Assembly (NCBI RefSeq): GCF_900141875.1
Contig: NZ_FQZE01000017.1
Coordinates: forward strand, 1 to 64,000
Source of the DNA: Tangfeifania diversioriginum
Lineage (GTDB): Bacteria > Bacteroidota > Bacteroidia > Bacteroidales > Prolixibacteraceae
DNA: 64,000 nt
Direction: 5' to 3'
Made by a program: the position numbers and the translations under genes. The notes beneath the pieces were generated by a model. It ran no database searches and was not told where the DNA came from. It worked only from the letters and a program-made list of their open reading frames with translations. Of the stretch, positions 9,489-17,045 are shown one piece after another. Position 1 is the first letter of the stretch. Each line of letters opens with the position of its first letter.

Positions 9489-10352
9489 CTATGCATTCAC
9501 ATGCTGCTCTGCGCGGTAAGAACTCCGCACAAGCGGCGAACTTTCCACAAACGAAAATCCTTTTTCGAGGCCGATTTCGCGGTATTCCGCAAACTGTTCC
9601 GGTTTAATGTATTCTTTTACCGGCATGTGCGTGGCGGTAGGCGCCAGGTACTGACCGATTGTCATCACTTTGCAGCCGGCCTCGCGCAGGTCATCCATGG
9701 TTTGCAGCACTTCCTCTTTCGTTTCGCCCAGTCCGAGCATGATGCCCGATTTGGCCACTTTGTGGTTTTGTGCGATGTATCTTATAGTATCGAGGCTGCG
9801 GCGGTATTTCGAAGCAAAACGTACAAAAGGTGTCAGTCGTTCCACTGTCTCGAGGTTGTGCGAAACCACTTCCGGGCCGGCATCGATAACCTGTTGAATC
9901 AATTCCTCTTTTCCCCTGAAATCGGGAATCAACACTTCGATTTGCGTTTCGGGGTTTACCCGCTTCACTTCCCGGATGGTGCGTGCCCAGGTTCCGGCTC
10001 CCTGGTCGTCCAAATCATCGCGGTCAACCGAAGTAATCACGCAGTGTTTCACACCCATAATCCGTACTGATTCGGCCAGTTTTTCAGGCTCTTTTTCATC
10101 GGGAGGAAGCGGTTTGCCGCTCTTCACCGCGCAAAATTTACAGCGCCGGGTGCAAATGTCGCCCAGAATCATAAAAGTGGCAGTGCCCCTGTTCCAGCAT
10201 TCTCCAATATTCGGACAATTCCCGCTGGTACAAATGGTATGTAAACCGTGCTCGTTTACCAGATTTTTGACTTTGGAGTAGCTTTCGCCTTTTGGCATTT
10301 TCATCTTCATCCAACGTGGCAGTCTATGCCTTTCTCTCAGCTCATGTGCCAT
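9489..10352 (-). CDS. lipA: Lipoyl synthase LipA (radical SAM)
   Basis: 287 aa from MAHELRERHRLPRWMK. The in-frame ATG at 10391 is rejected because a promoter (10369-10376) lies between the two, and family homology begins at the chosen Met. The auxiliary cluster motif is CTSGNCPNIGEC and the radical SAM CxxxCxxC motif is CTRRCKFC. The C-terminal SSPLVRSSYRA carries the conserved RSSY block that caps the auxiliary cluster. LipA inserts two sulfurs at C6 and C8 of the octanoyl group. It belongs with lipB immediately downstream. Confidence 0.97.
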   Translation of the reverse strand: MAHELRERHRLPRWMKMKMPKGESYSKVKNLVNEHGLHTICTSGNCPNIGECWNRGTATFMILGDICTRRCKFCAVKSGKPLPPDEKEPEKLAESVRIMGVKHCVITSVDRDDLDDQGAGTWARTIREVKRVNPETQIEVLIPDFRGKEELIQQVIDAGPEVVSHNLETVERLTPFVRFASKYRRSLDTIRYIAQNHKVAKSGIMLGLGETKEEVLQTMDDLREAGCKVMTIGQYLAPTATHMPVKEYIKPEQFAEYREIGLEKGFSFVESSPLVRSSYRAEQHVNA

Positions 10353-10368
10353 AACATATATTTTTATG

Positions 10369-10376
10369 CAAAAGTA
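10369..10376 (-). promoter_or_regulatory. Putative -7 promoter element for lipA
   Basis: The minus strand reads TACTTTTG (consensus TAnnTTTG), 17 bases upstream of the chosen lipA start. This supports the ATG at 10352 over the upstream in-frame ATG. Confidence 0.5.
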
Positions 10377-10434
10377 ATTTTTAAAATTCAAATGTTAAAA
10401 CCAACTGCTAAAACCATTGTTCGGTTTTCAATGT

Positions 10435-10442
10435 TATTTTTG
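10435..10442 (+). promoter_or_regulatory. Putative -7 promoter element for the TPR gene
   Basis: TATTTTTG matches TAnnTTTG, with TTG at 10417-10419 as a possible -33 element 15 bases upstream. It lies 13 bases before the ATG at 10456, giving a very short leader. Divergent from the lipA promoter. Confidence 0.45.
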
Positions 10443-10455
10443 TAGTATTGCAAAA

Positions 10456-12360
10456 ATGAATATGAAACGATTTCTGTTTACCATACTGATGCTGTTTTGC
10501 TTACATGTTGTTTCAGGACAGAATACCAAACAACAGGAAATACAAACCAATTCGAGACTGGCGCTTTCCTATTTTAATTCAAATGAGTATGAAAAGGCGG
10601 CTCCCCTGTTGCTCGAGGTGTACAATTTGTCGCGAAACAGCTACTATTTCAGGATGTATTTAACTTCCCTCATCGAGCTCGAACGATTTGATGAAGCCGA
10701 AGAGCAAGTGAAAAAAGAAATTGAAAAATTTAACCGGCCATCGCCCGAGTTTTTAATTCACCAGGGCTATGTTTTAAGAGCGCGCGGGAATATTGAAGAA
10801 GGCGATGAAAAGTACAACGAAGCTATTGAAATGATACCTGGGAACAAAGGAAATTACCTGATTACAGCCAATGCTTTTTTGCAGTGGCGTGAATATGAAT
10901 GGGCGAAAAATGTTTACCTGCAAGGCCGCGAAACTGTTCCCGGCGAGGAGTTTAATTATGAACTGGCGAGATCTTACCTGTATTTACGCGATTATGAAAA
11001 TATGATGGAGGAGTACCTTAACCTGGTGCGGCAGGATGAAACCCAGATTAACCGAGTGCAAAGCAGCCTGGCCTCTGCAATGCGCCTCGATGTTGATGAC
11101 TCGCTGCGCGATAAATTCAGGACACAGGTTTTAAAGCGTATTCAAAATGAACCTGAAGTTACCGGCTACAACCGGCTGATGATTTGGTTTCTCCTCCAGG
11201 AACGGCAGTTCTCGGCGGCACTGCGGCAATCGGTTTCCCTCGACCGGAGAACCGGAGAAGAGGATGCTCAGATTTATCGTCTGGGACTCATGGCCCTGAA
11301 CAATAAAGAATATGAAAGTGCCGGGAACGCATTTGATTATCTTCTCGAAAAAGGTGAAGCAAACCCATTTTATAATCAGTCGTTTGTCCAGAAAATTCAC
11401 GCATCATATATGCATTTTACCCTGGAAAATCCGGATGATATTTCAGAAGCAGATAAACTGGCCGGGGAATTTCAGGAAGGACTGGAACTGCTGGGATATT
11501 CACCAGCCACGTTAAATGTTATGCAGGAATATGCCCATCTGCTCGCCTTTTACCTTGATGAAACCGAAAAGGCTGTTTCCGTTTTAGAGCGGGGATTGGA
11601 AATTCCGCGGTTAAAATCCGAAGAATCCGGAGTTTTGAAAACAGAGATGGCGGATATTTACGTTTATGCCGGCGACCCGTGGGAGGCCATGCTGCTCTAC
11701 TCGCAGGTGATTGATGCCAATAAAAAGAATACTCTGGGCGACGAGGTGAAACTGAAAAAAGCCAAACTGGGCTACTATATGGGCAACTTCAGCTGGGCCA
11801 AGGCACAGTTGGATGTACTGAAAGCGAGCACTTCGAAACTCACCGCCAACGATGCCATGGATCTTTCCATGCTCATTGGTAACAACCTTAACCTCGATAC
11901 CACGGCTGTTCCACTGCAAATGTTTTCCCGCGCCGACCTGCTTTTCTTCCGTAACAAAGATTCGCTGGCCCTGGCAACACTCGATTCCATTGCCGAAACC
12001 TACACTTACCACTCGCTGGTAGATGATATTTTATTTCGTAAATCGAAAATTGAAGTATCACGGAACAATTACGAAAAAGCAGCGGAATACCTCGAGCAAA
12101 TCCGTACCGATTTTGCCTACGAACTGCTGGCCGATGATGCACTGTTTTTACAGGCCGAACTTTACAATTATCAGTTAGACAGAAAAGAGGAAGCAAAAAT
12201 ATTGTACAAAGAAATGCTTACCAGCCACCCGGGAAGTGTATTTGTGGATGAATCGCGGGAGAAATACCGCGAATTGCGCGAAGTATTTCCCGATGAAACA
12301 ACCACCCCGGAAGAAGAGTTTTTTATGTCTGAGGAAACTGAACCGGATGAATTCGACTAA
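10456..12360 (+). CDS. Secreted tetratricopeptide-repeat protein
   Basis: 634 aa from MNMKRFLF; the ATG at 10462 is equally plausible, and the ATG at 10417 precedes the promoter. A signal peptide ends at VVSGQ. The rest is helical TPR-type repeats (for example ALSYFNSNEYEKAAPLLLEV, YLYLRDYENMMEEY and a late ALFLQAELYNYQLDRKEEA) with a short acidic C-terminus. TPR proteins are scaffolds and no specific partner is evident. The gene heads a tight rightward unit: its end overlaps the EamA transporter by 14 bases, which itself overlaps ruvC by one base. The function is unknown; a periplasmic location is likely. Confidence 0.8.
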   Translation: MNMKRFLFTILMLFCLHVVSGQNTKQQEIQTNSRLALSYFNSNEYEKAAPLLLEVYNLSRNSYYFRMYLTSLIELERFDEAEEQVKKEIEKFNRPSPEFLIHQGYVLRARGNIEEGDEKYNEAIEMIPGNKGNYLITANAFLQWREYEWAKNVYLQGRETVPGEEFNYELARSYLYLRDYENMMEEYLNLVRQDETQINRVQSSLASAMRLDVDDSLRDKFRTQVLKRIQNEPEVTGYNRLMIWFLLQERQFSAALRQSVSLDRRTGEEDAQIYRLGLMALNNKEYESAGNAFDYLLEKGEANPFYNQSFVQKIHASYMHFTLENPDDISEADKLAGEFQEGLELLGYSPATLNVMQEYAHLLAFYLDETEKAVSVLERGLEIPRLKSEESGVLKTEMADIYVYAGDPWEAMLLYSQVIDANKKNTLGDEVKLKKAKLGYYMGNFSWAKAQLDVLKASTSKLTANDAMDLSMLIGNNLNLDTTAVPLQMFSRADLLFFRNKDSLALATLDSIAETYTYHSLVDDILFRKSKIEVSRNNYEKAAEYLEQIRTDFAYELLADDALFLQAELYNYQLDRKEEAKILYKEMLTSHPGSVFVDESREKYRELREVFPDETTTPEEEFFMSEETEPDEFD

Positions 12361-13237
12361 CAAAGCTTTTGTGTATGCTGCGTTGGCCGTGTTTTTCTGG
12401 TCCACCGTAGCAACCGCCTTTAAAATTGCCCTGCGCGAACTGGATTTTATCCAGCTTATTTTTTATGCCTCGGCTACTACTGTAGCTGTATTGCTGGCTA
12501 TTTTACTTATGCAGAATAAGACCCGATTGCTGTTCCGGCAGTCGCGTAAACACTGGCTTAATTCTATTTTTCTGGGGGCTTTCAATCCGCTTTTTTACTA
12601 CCTCGTGCTGTTTAAAGCCTACTCACTTTTGCCGGCCCAACTGGCGCAACCACTCAACATGGTTTGGCCCATTGTGCTGGCATTGCTTTCGGTGCCGTTT
12701 TTGGGGCAGAAAATCGGAAAATTGAGCATTGTGGCACTTTTTATCAGTTTTATCGGGGTGATTTTTATTTCATCGCAGGGCGGAATCCGTGGGTTTGAGA
12801 ATACCAATATTTATGGTGTTTTTCTGGCATTGAGCAGCTCCATCCTTTGGTCGGTTTACTGGATTTTCAGCGTGCGCGATAAACGCGACCAGATTGTGAA
12901 ACTCTTCCTGAACTTTTTTTTCGGATTAATTTACCTCACCATTGCTGTGGCACTGTTTTCTGATTTCAGGGTGGAGACAGGCGAGAGTTTTTACGCCGCC
13001 ATTTATGTGGGGATTTTCGAAGTGGGAATCACCTACGTGTTGTGGTTAAAAGCCATGCACCTGAGCACCAACAACGCCAAAATAGGCAACCTCGTGTTTC
13101 TGGCGCCATTTGTTTCGCTCATTTTTATTCACTTTATTTTGAAAGAAACCATATTCGTCACTACTTTTATTGGATTGATCTTTATCGTTTCAGGAATATT
13201 TGTACAGCAATTAGATAAAAAAGACCGCAAAACCTGA
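12347..13237 (+). CDS. EamA/DMT-superfamily membrane transporter
   Basis: 296 aa from MNSTNKAFVYAALAV; upstream in-frame ATGs lie deep inside the TPR gene and give a non-homologous N-terminus. About ten transmembrane helices occur in two repeats of five, with the EamA features FFWSTVATAFKIAL near the start and GVFLALSSSILWSVYWIF opening the second half. The family exports or exchanges metabolites (amino acids, nucleosides, sugars); the substrate cannot be predicted. It overlaps the TPR gene by 14 bases and ruvC by one base (TGATG), so translation is probably coupled. Confidence 0.85.
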   Translation: MNSTNKAFVYAALAVFFWSTVATAFKIALRELDFIQLIFYASATTVAVLLAILLMQNKTRLLFRQSRKHWLNSIFLGAFNPLFYYLVLFKAYSLLPAQLAQPLNMVWPIVLALLSVPFLGQKIGKLSIVALFISFIGVIFISSQGGIRGFENTNIYGVFLALSSSILWSVYWIFSVRDKRDQIVKLFLNFFFGLIYLTIAVALFSDFRVETGESFYAAIYVGIFEVGITYVLWLKAMHLSTNNAKIGNLVFLAPFVSLIFIHFILKETIFVTTFIGLIFIVSGIFVQQLDKKDRKT

Positions 13238-13791
13238 TGGATACAAAACCACTAAAAATACTGGGTATCGACCCCGGGACTACGGTTACCGGGTACGGGT
13301 TGGTGGAAATCCGGAACAACCAGCCGGTCATTCTGCACATGGGAACGCTGGTACCGGGTAAATTTTCCGACCACTACCAGCGGTTGAAACATTTGCACGA
13401 ACGGGCGTTGCACCTCGTGGAAGAGTACCGCCCGGATGTGATGGCCATCGAAGCGCCGTTTTACGGGAAAAATGTGCAGAGTATGCTGAAACTGGGGCGC
13501 GGGCAAGGTGTGATTATGGCGGCGGCACTGCATCACTCGGTGCCCATTCATGAGTACGCGCCGCTGCTGGTAAAACAGTCGATTACCGGAATGGGGCGCG
13601 CCTCCAAAGAGCAGGTGAAATATTTCCTGCAAAAGGTGTATCATTTAACCGACCTGGACCAGGGGCTGGATGCAACCGATGCCGTAGCCGTGGCCATCTG
13701 CCATTTTATTCAGCAAGGCAAACCGCAAAAAAACAAGGAGTACAAAAGCTGGGGCGATTTTGTGAAAAAGAACCCGGGGCGAGTGAAGTAG
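13237..13791 (+). CDS. ruvC: Holliday junction resolvase RuvC
   Basis: 184 aa, normal length. An RNase H-like nuclease that cuts four-way junctions with RuvAB. The acidic active site is visible: LGIDPGTTVTGYG (first Asp), MAIEAPFYGKN (Glu) and the C-terminal DATDAVAVAICHF (two Asp). The GRGQGVIMAAAL helix is typical. The start overlaps the transporter stop by one base. No ruvA or ruvB is present in the window, which is normal for this phylum. Confidence 0.96.
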   Translation: MDTKPLKILGIDPGTTVTGYGLVEIRNNQPVILHMGTLVPGKFSDHYQRLKHLHERALHLVEEYRPDVMAIEAPFYGKNVQSMLKLGRGQGVIMAAALHHSVPIHEYAPLLVKQSITGMGRASKEQVKYFLQKVYHLTDLDQGLDATDAVAVAICHFIQQGKPQKNKEYKSWGDFVKKNPGRVK

Positions 13792-13815
13792 GCAGTTATC
13801 AGGCGCAGTGTGCAG

Positions 13816-13835
13816 AGACGCAAAATTTTGCGTCT
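13816..13835. repeat. 20-bp perfect palindrome AGACGCAAAATTTTGCGTCT
   Basis: A perfect dyad 25 bases after the ruvC stop, followed by ATACAAA rather than a T-run, so it is a poor intrinsic terminator. It resembles an intergenic repeat common in this phylum and opens a 700-base stretch rich in repeats (13.8-14.5 kb). Confidence 0.6.
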
Positions 13836-13904
13836 ATACAAACCGGCAACAATTTGTCAATGTTATTTTTTGGTATAACGCAAACAGTAATCAACATGCA
13901 TTAC

Positions 13905-13932
13905 CCGTCAAGCGGATCCAACCGCTAGACGG
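13905..13932. repeat. Hairpin repeat copy 1 (CCGTC..GCGG arms)
   Basis: Arms CCGTCAAGCGG and CCGCTAGACGG pair over 10 of 11 bases around ATCCAA. A related copy lies at 13978-14005 in the opposite orientation, and the pair brackets a promoter. Confidence 0.6.
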
Positions 13933-13953
13933 ATAAAAAAAACATTTCTCTTC

Positions 13954-13961
13954 TATCTTTG
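13954..13961 (+). promoter_or_regulatory. Putative -7 promoter element (TATCTTTG) for the 89-aa gene
   Basis: Exact TAnnTTTG match followed by CAC. The expected transcript would begin near 13967 and carry the second hairpin repeat in its leader before the ATG at 14021. No clear -33 TTG is seen. Confidence 0.5.
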
Positions 13962-13977
13962 CACGAACAGATAAAAC

Positions 13978-14005
13978 CCGTCAGGCGGTTTGATCCGCCA
14001 GACGG
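13978..14005. repeat. Hairpin repeat copy 2, inverted relative to copy 1
   Basis: Arms CCGTCAGGCGG and CCGCCAGACGG pair over 10 of 11 bases around TTTGAT. It sits in the predicted 5' leader of the following small gene, 15 bases before its ATG, where the stem could affect ribosome access. Confidence 0.6.
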
Positions 14006-14020
14006 ACAGCACAACAAAAT

Positions 14021-14290
14021 ATGAACACGAGAAAAATCGTAAAGTGGATTGAGTTGATCATCTTTTCAATCATCCTGGCATTTTTTATCCCCATTGTTTT
14101 TGAATGGATTCAATCCGGAACGCTGGAAATAACATCGGCCGGAATCAGGGATGCGCTGTTTTTTGGGATTATGGTTCCTGTGCTGATTTTGATTTCGAAG
14201 AATATCAAAAATGATTACCTGTTTGTAATCCTTGCACTGGTCATTATTTTTGCTGTTTTGGTTTTTACGCGGTTTGCTTTTCATTTTTAA
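14021..14290 (+). CDS. Small hypothetical membrane protein (89 aa)
   Basis: 89 aa with three predicted transmembrane segments (about residues 9-28, 46-60 and 66-86) and the charged loop SKNIKND between the last two. No family is recognised. The ATG at 14021 follows a consensus -7 element and a hairpin leader, which argues for a real gene. It is flanked on both sides by intergenic repeats and is not in an operon with ruvC or rpsP. Function unknown. Confidence 0.65.
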   Translation: MNTRKIVKWIELIIFSIILAFFIPIVFEWIQSGTLEITSAGIRDALFFGIMVPVLILISKNIKNDYLFVILALVIIFAVLVFTRFAFHF

Positions 14291-14300
14291 GGGAAGTTAT

Positions 14301-14329
14301 TCATACCCTCACTCGAAGTGAGGGTATGA
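14301..14329. repeat. 13-bp perfect hairpin (CATACCCTCACT arms)
   Basis: TCATACCCTCACT and AGTGAGGGTATGA pair perfectly around CGA, 11 bases after the stop of the 89-aa gene. There is no T-run, so it is a repeat more than a terminator. A degenerate relative occurs at 26138-26166. Confidence 0.6.
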
Positions 14330-14358
14330 CTTGATGAACATCTGCTGACCGAAGCGAT

Positions 14359-14500
14359 CTGGCAGGGATTGGAGCGGCACCCTGTTGCACACCGCGACCA
14401 GAGTTTTGCAGGCCGGCGGAGGCGATTGAAATGAGCCCACGCACGGCCCGGCAAAAACGGGAGCGTGGAAAACAGGTAAAGCGGAAAGCCCGGCTGCCAG
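14359..14500. repeat. GC-rich imperfect dyad element, ~140 bp
   Basis: A block of about 140 bases much richer in G and C than its surroundings. Outer arms CTGGCAG (14359-14365) and CTGCCAG (14494-14500) pair, as do inner arms CCTGTT (14381-14386) and AACAGG (14471-14476); GAGCGGCACC and AAGCGGAAAGCC lie symmetrically. It resembles the long GC-rich intergenic repeats with 'GAAGCGGCATCC'-like cores known from Flavobacteriia and relatives (from memory, not searched). The reading frame across it lacks any protein family signature. Together with neighbouring hairpins it fills the 14291-14703 gap. Confidence 0.5.
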
Positions 14501-14663
14501 CCTAAAGGAGTGATCCGTTGCAGTGAACAGTTTTCAGTGCCAGTTGGCATTTGCAGTAAGTAGTGTTTTAATTTACGTGCATTGAACCATTTGTGTCAAT
14601 CGCTACAATTTTAAAAATGGGTGAAAAAAGTATCGCATCCATTTCTCAAACAGAATTTTATAC

Positions 14664-14671
14664 TATCTTTG
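14664..14671 (+). promoter_or_regulatory. rpsP: Putative -7 promoter element for rpsP-rimM
   Basis: TATCTTTG, an exact TAnnTTTG match, 32 bases upstream of the rpsP ATG at 14704. It excludes the in-frame ATG at 14593 as the start. Confidence 0.55.
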
Positions 14672-14703
14672 CGCCACATTTTCAAAAAAATAATTTTAGA
14701 ATT

Positions 14704-15516
14704 ATGCCAGTAAAAATGAGATTAACGCGGCATGGCCGCAAACGTTATGCTTTCTACCACATTGTGGTAGCAGATAGCAGGGCGCCACGAGATGGCAGGT
14801 ACATTGAACGGATTGGTATGTATAATCCGAACTCTAATCCTGCTACAATAGATCTCGATTTTGACAAGGCTTACGACTGGCTTGTAAAAGGTGCCCAACC
14901 GACTGACACTGTAAGAGCAATTTTATCTTACAAAGGTGTCCTCTACAAAAAACACCTGATGGGTGGAGTGAAAAAAGGAGCTTTCGACGAAGAGGAAGCT
15001 GAACGCAGACTGGAAAAATGGCTAACTGAAAAAGAAGCCAAAATCCAGGCTCAAAAAGAACGTATTGAAGGCGAAACCAATGCAGAGCTTAAAAAACGAC
15101 TTGAGGCTGAAGCAAAACTCAACGAGGAAAGAGCTGCTGCAATTGCTGCCAAAAATGCCGAATTAGCAGGCGAAGTGGAAGACGAGGAAGAAGCTGCAAC
15201 TACCGAAGAAAGCACTGAAGAATCTACTGAGGCTGCTGCAACGGAAGAAGCAACAGAAACTGCAGAAAAAGCGAAAGCGACCGAAGAACCTGAAAAGGAA
15301 GAAAAAGCTGCTGAGCCTGTAAAAGAAGAAAAGGCTGAAGAAGCTGCTCCGGCAAAAGAAGAAAGTGCTGAAAAACCAGCTGCTGAAGAAAAAGAAGAAG
15401 CAAAGGAGAAAGAGGAAGAAAAACCTGAAGCTCCGGCTGCTGAAGCAAAATCTGAAGAAGCTGAAAAGGAAGAAAAGAAAGAAGAAGCTCCGAAAGACAA
15501 GGGCGCCGATTCTTAA
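14704..15516 (+). CDS. rpsP: 30S ribosomal protein bS16 with long acidic C-terminal extension
   Basis: 270 aa from [14 protein letters not shown]. Residues 1-~80 are canonical S16 ([34 protein letters not shown], then [15 protein letters not shown]). After residue ~100 comes a charged helical stretch ([12 protein letters not shown]...), and from ~150 to the end the sequence is almost only E, A, K, P, T and S. Typical S16 has about 80-90 residues and Bacteroidota versions are commonly extended, but this tail of about 190 residues is very long. The 3' half of the gene is purine-rich and repetitive. rimM follows after a terminator hairpin, matching the usual rpsP-rimM order. Confidence 0.95.
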   Translation: MPVKMRLTRHGRKRYAFYHIVVADSRAPRDGRYIERIGMYNPNSNPATIDLDFDKAYDWLVKGAQPTDTVRAILSYKGVLYKKHLMGGVKKGAFDEEEAERRLEKWLTEKEAKIQAQKERIEGETNAELKKRLEAEAKLNEERAAAIAAKNAELAGEVEDEEEAATTEESTEESTEAAATEEATETAEKAKATEEPEKEEKAAEPVKEEKAEEAAPAKEESAEKPAAEEKEEAKEKEEEKPEAPAAEAKSEEAEKEEKKEEAPKDKGADS

Positions 15517-15538
15517 CGAAAAAATTTCTACCACGGAT

Positions 15539-15571
15539 AAAACCATCGGTCATGAGGCCGGTGGTTTTTTT
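15539..15571 (+). terminator. Intrinsic terminator after rpsP
   Basis: AAAACCATCGG pairs with CCGGTGGTTTT (one wobble) around TCATGAGG and runs into seven or more T residues. It sits 23 bases after the rpsP stop and just before rimM, so rimM probably relies partly on readthrough or on its own promoter. Confidence 0.75.
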
Positions 15572-15584
15572 GTTTGTAGTTAAC

Positions 15585-15592
15585 TATATTTG
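15585..15592 (+). promoter_or_regulatory. Possible -7 element immediately before rimM
   Basis: TATATTTG matches TAnnTTTG but ends only five bases before the rimM ATG, which would give an almost leaderless transcript. It may be chance in AT-rich DNA, but the terminator just upstream makes a separate rimM promoter reasonable. Confidence 0.3.
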
Positions 15593-15597
15593 CCGTT

Positions 15598-16134
15598 ATG
15601 GAAACAATACCCAAAGCTGATTGCACGAAAATCGGGTTCATCCGGAAAACACGGGGTGTTCATGGTGAGCTGGTGCTCGAATTCGAAGAACAGTTTGAAT
15701 TTTCGGTGGAAGAGGCTACCCGCTTTTTCCTGGAAATCGATGGTTTACTGGTTCCTTTTTATGTGGCCGAAAACGGGCTGCAAGTTAAAACGGGTAAAGC
15801 TGCTTTTGTTAATTTTGATTGGGTCGGTTCTGAAAAATACGCACAGCGGCTTGTGGGCACTGATGTGTATCTTTTTACTTCTGAATTAGTTGATGAGCCA
15901 GAAGATTCCGGCTTGGCGGAGTTGCAGGGGTTTACTCTTTTTGATAAAAACACCGGAGAAATCGGTGCCATTTCCCACGTGGAAGATTTCTCGGGAAACA
16001 CAGTGCTGACAGTTGGCAGCGGACATGAAGAAATCCTTGTTCCGTTTAACGAAGATTTCATGGTTTCCCTCGATCCTGAAAACAAAATTTTAATCCTCGA
16101 TTTACCTGAAGGTTTGATCGGAGGATTAGTTTAG
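15598..16134 (+). CDS. rimM: Ribosome maturation factor RimM
   Basis: 178 aa. The N-terminal RimM domain has IGFIRKTRGVHGELVLEFE; the C-terminal PRC-barrel domain covers roughly residues 100-178 (TLFDKNTGEIGAISHVEDF, then ILVPFNEDFM). RimM binds S19 and helps mature the 30S head domain and process 16S rRNA. Its position after rpsP is conserved in bacteria, although trmD and rplS, its usual followers in many phyla, are absent here. Confidence 0.93.
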   Translation: METIPKADCTKIGFIRKTRGVHGELVLEFEEQFEFSVEEATRFFLEIDGLLVPFYVAENGLQVKTGKAAFVNFDWVGSEKYAQRLVGTDVYLFTSELVDEPEDSGLAELQGFTLFDKNTGEIGAISHVEDFSGNTVLTVGSGHEEILVPFNEDFMVSLDPENKILILDLPEGLIGGLV

Positions 16135-16213
16135 TTTCCTTTATTCCAACCCGTTCTGGAGATTCAAAATTTTATTTCCTCAAATCTGAAACATTCGGAG
16201 GTTTCGTGCGTCC

Positions 16214-16233
16214 TTACAAAGTCAACTTTGTAA
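16214..16233. promoter_or_regulatory. Small hairpin in the leader of the DUF2807 gene
   Basis: TTACAAAG and CTTTGTAA form a perfect 8-bp stem around TCAA, 22 bases upstream of the ATG at 16255. It could be an operator or leader hairpin; no partner protein is known. Confidence 0.3.
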
Positions 16234-16254
16234 TAATCACAAAAACGTAAAAAT

Positions 16255-16962
16255 ATGAAACCTAAATTTGCCTCATTTTTTCTGATTCTTTTTTGTTCTA
16301 TCCTTGTGCTGCCCGCATTGGCAGAAAAAGAAGTCCGGGATGTATCTGAATTTTCCAGTATTTCACTGAATGTTTCCGGAAAACTTTATCTGGAACAAGG
16401 CGATCCTCAGCGGGTGGAAATTGTGGCCAAATCGTCAACACTCGAAGACATTGTAACCGAAGTCAAAAACGGAGAACTGGTTATACGTTTTAAAAACCGA
16501 AACTTTTTTTGGCAGTCGTTTAATCCCGGAAGCATCGAAATTTTTGTGCGGGTTCCGGACATTGAAGGATTGGCCGTTTCCGGGTCTGGCCATATTATTG
16601 CCGACAAGCGCATTACTTCGCGCAGAATGGCAATGGCAGTGAGTGGAAGCGGTAACATAAAACTTAATGATTTGCGTACCGAACGTGTAAAAGCTTCCGT
16701 CTCGGGTTCCGGCAGTTTAGTAATTGAAAACGGTGGAATGGCTGAAGAATTTAATGCCAGCATTTCCGGTTCGGGAAATGTGAAGGCTGAAGATTTTGAA
16801 GCTGAAAATGTGGAGGTACATATTTCGGGCTCGGGTAATTGCAGTATTCACGCAATTGAAACACTCAAAGCACGAGTCGCAGGTTCGGGAAGTGTTTATT
16901 ACAGCGGAAATCCACAGGTCGATTCTTCGGTGTCCGGTTCGGGACGGGTACGGAGTCGATAA
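16255..16962 (+). CDS. DUF2807 (putative auto-transporter adhesin head GIN domain) secreted protein
   Basis: 235 aa. A signal peptide ends near VLPALA. The rest is a right-handed beta-helix-like DUF2807 domain with repeated S-G-S-G turns spaced roughly every 20 residues (AVSGSGHI, AVSGSGNI, SVSGSGSL, SISGSGNV, HISGSGNC, RVAGSGSV, SVSGSGRV). Proteins of this family are abundant in Bacteroidota as secreted or periplasmic proteins of unknown role. The regular glycine turns and single-domain length fit the family. No partner gene is apparent; the next gene is convergent. Confidence 0.85.
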   Translation: MKPKFASFFLILFCSILVLPALAEKEVRDVSEFSSISLNVSGKLYLEQGDPQRVEIVAKSSTLEDIVTEVKNGELVIRFKNRNFFWQSFNPGSIEIFVRVPDIEGLAVSGSGHIIADKRITSRRMAMAVSGSGNIKLNDLRTERVKASVSGSGSLVIENGGMAEEFNASISGSGNVKAEDFEAENVEVHISGSGNCSIHAIETLKARVAGSGSVYYSGNPQVDSSVSGSGRVRSR

Positions 16963-17045
16963 AAACATTTAAACTGAACCGAAAAAAGTGCCTGGAAATT
17001 AAGGTTCAATCGATTTTGTTCAATTGAGTTTTAAGTACCTTTTTT

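Noticed and set aside
12236-12346. Upstream in-frame start for the EamA transporter
   Set aside because: It lies deep inside the TPR gene and gives a non-homologous basic N-terminus; 12347 gives a standard transmembrane start.
13816-14005. Possible CRISPR-like repeat array
   Set aside because: The repeats are palindromes of different families with irregular spacing, not direct repeats with uniform spacers, and no cas genes are present.
14287-14550. Minus-strand open frame inside the GC-rich dyad element
   Set aside because: The region is explained by an inverted-repeat structure and the translation has no family features.
14593-14703. Upstream in-frame ATG for rpsP
   Set aside because: The promoter -7 element lies downstream of it at 14664, and S16 homology begins at 14704.
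15051-15553. Ser/Phe-rich open frames antisense to the rpsP tail
   Set aside because: They mirror the E/A/K-rich low-complexity tail of bS16 and contain no recognisable domain.
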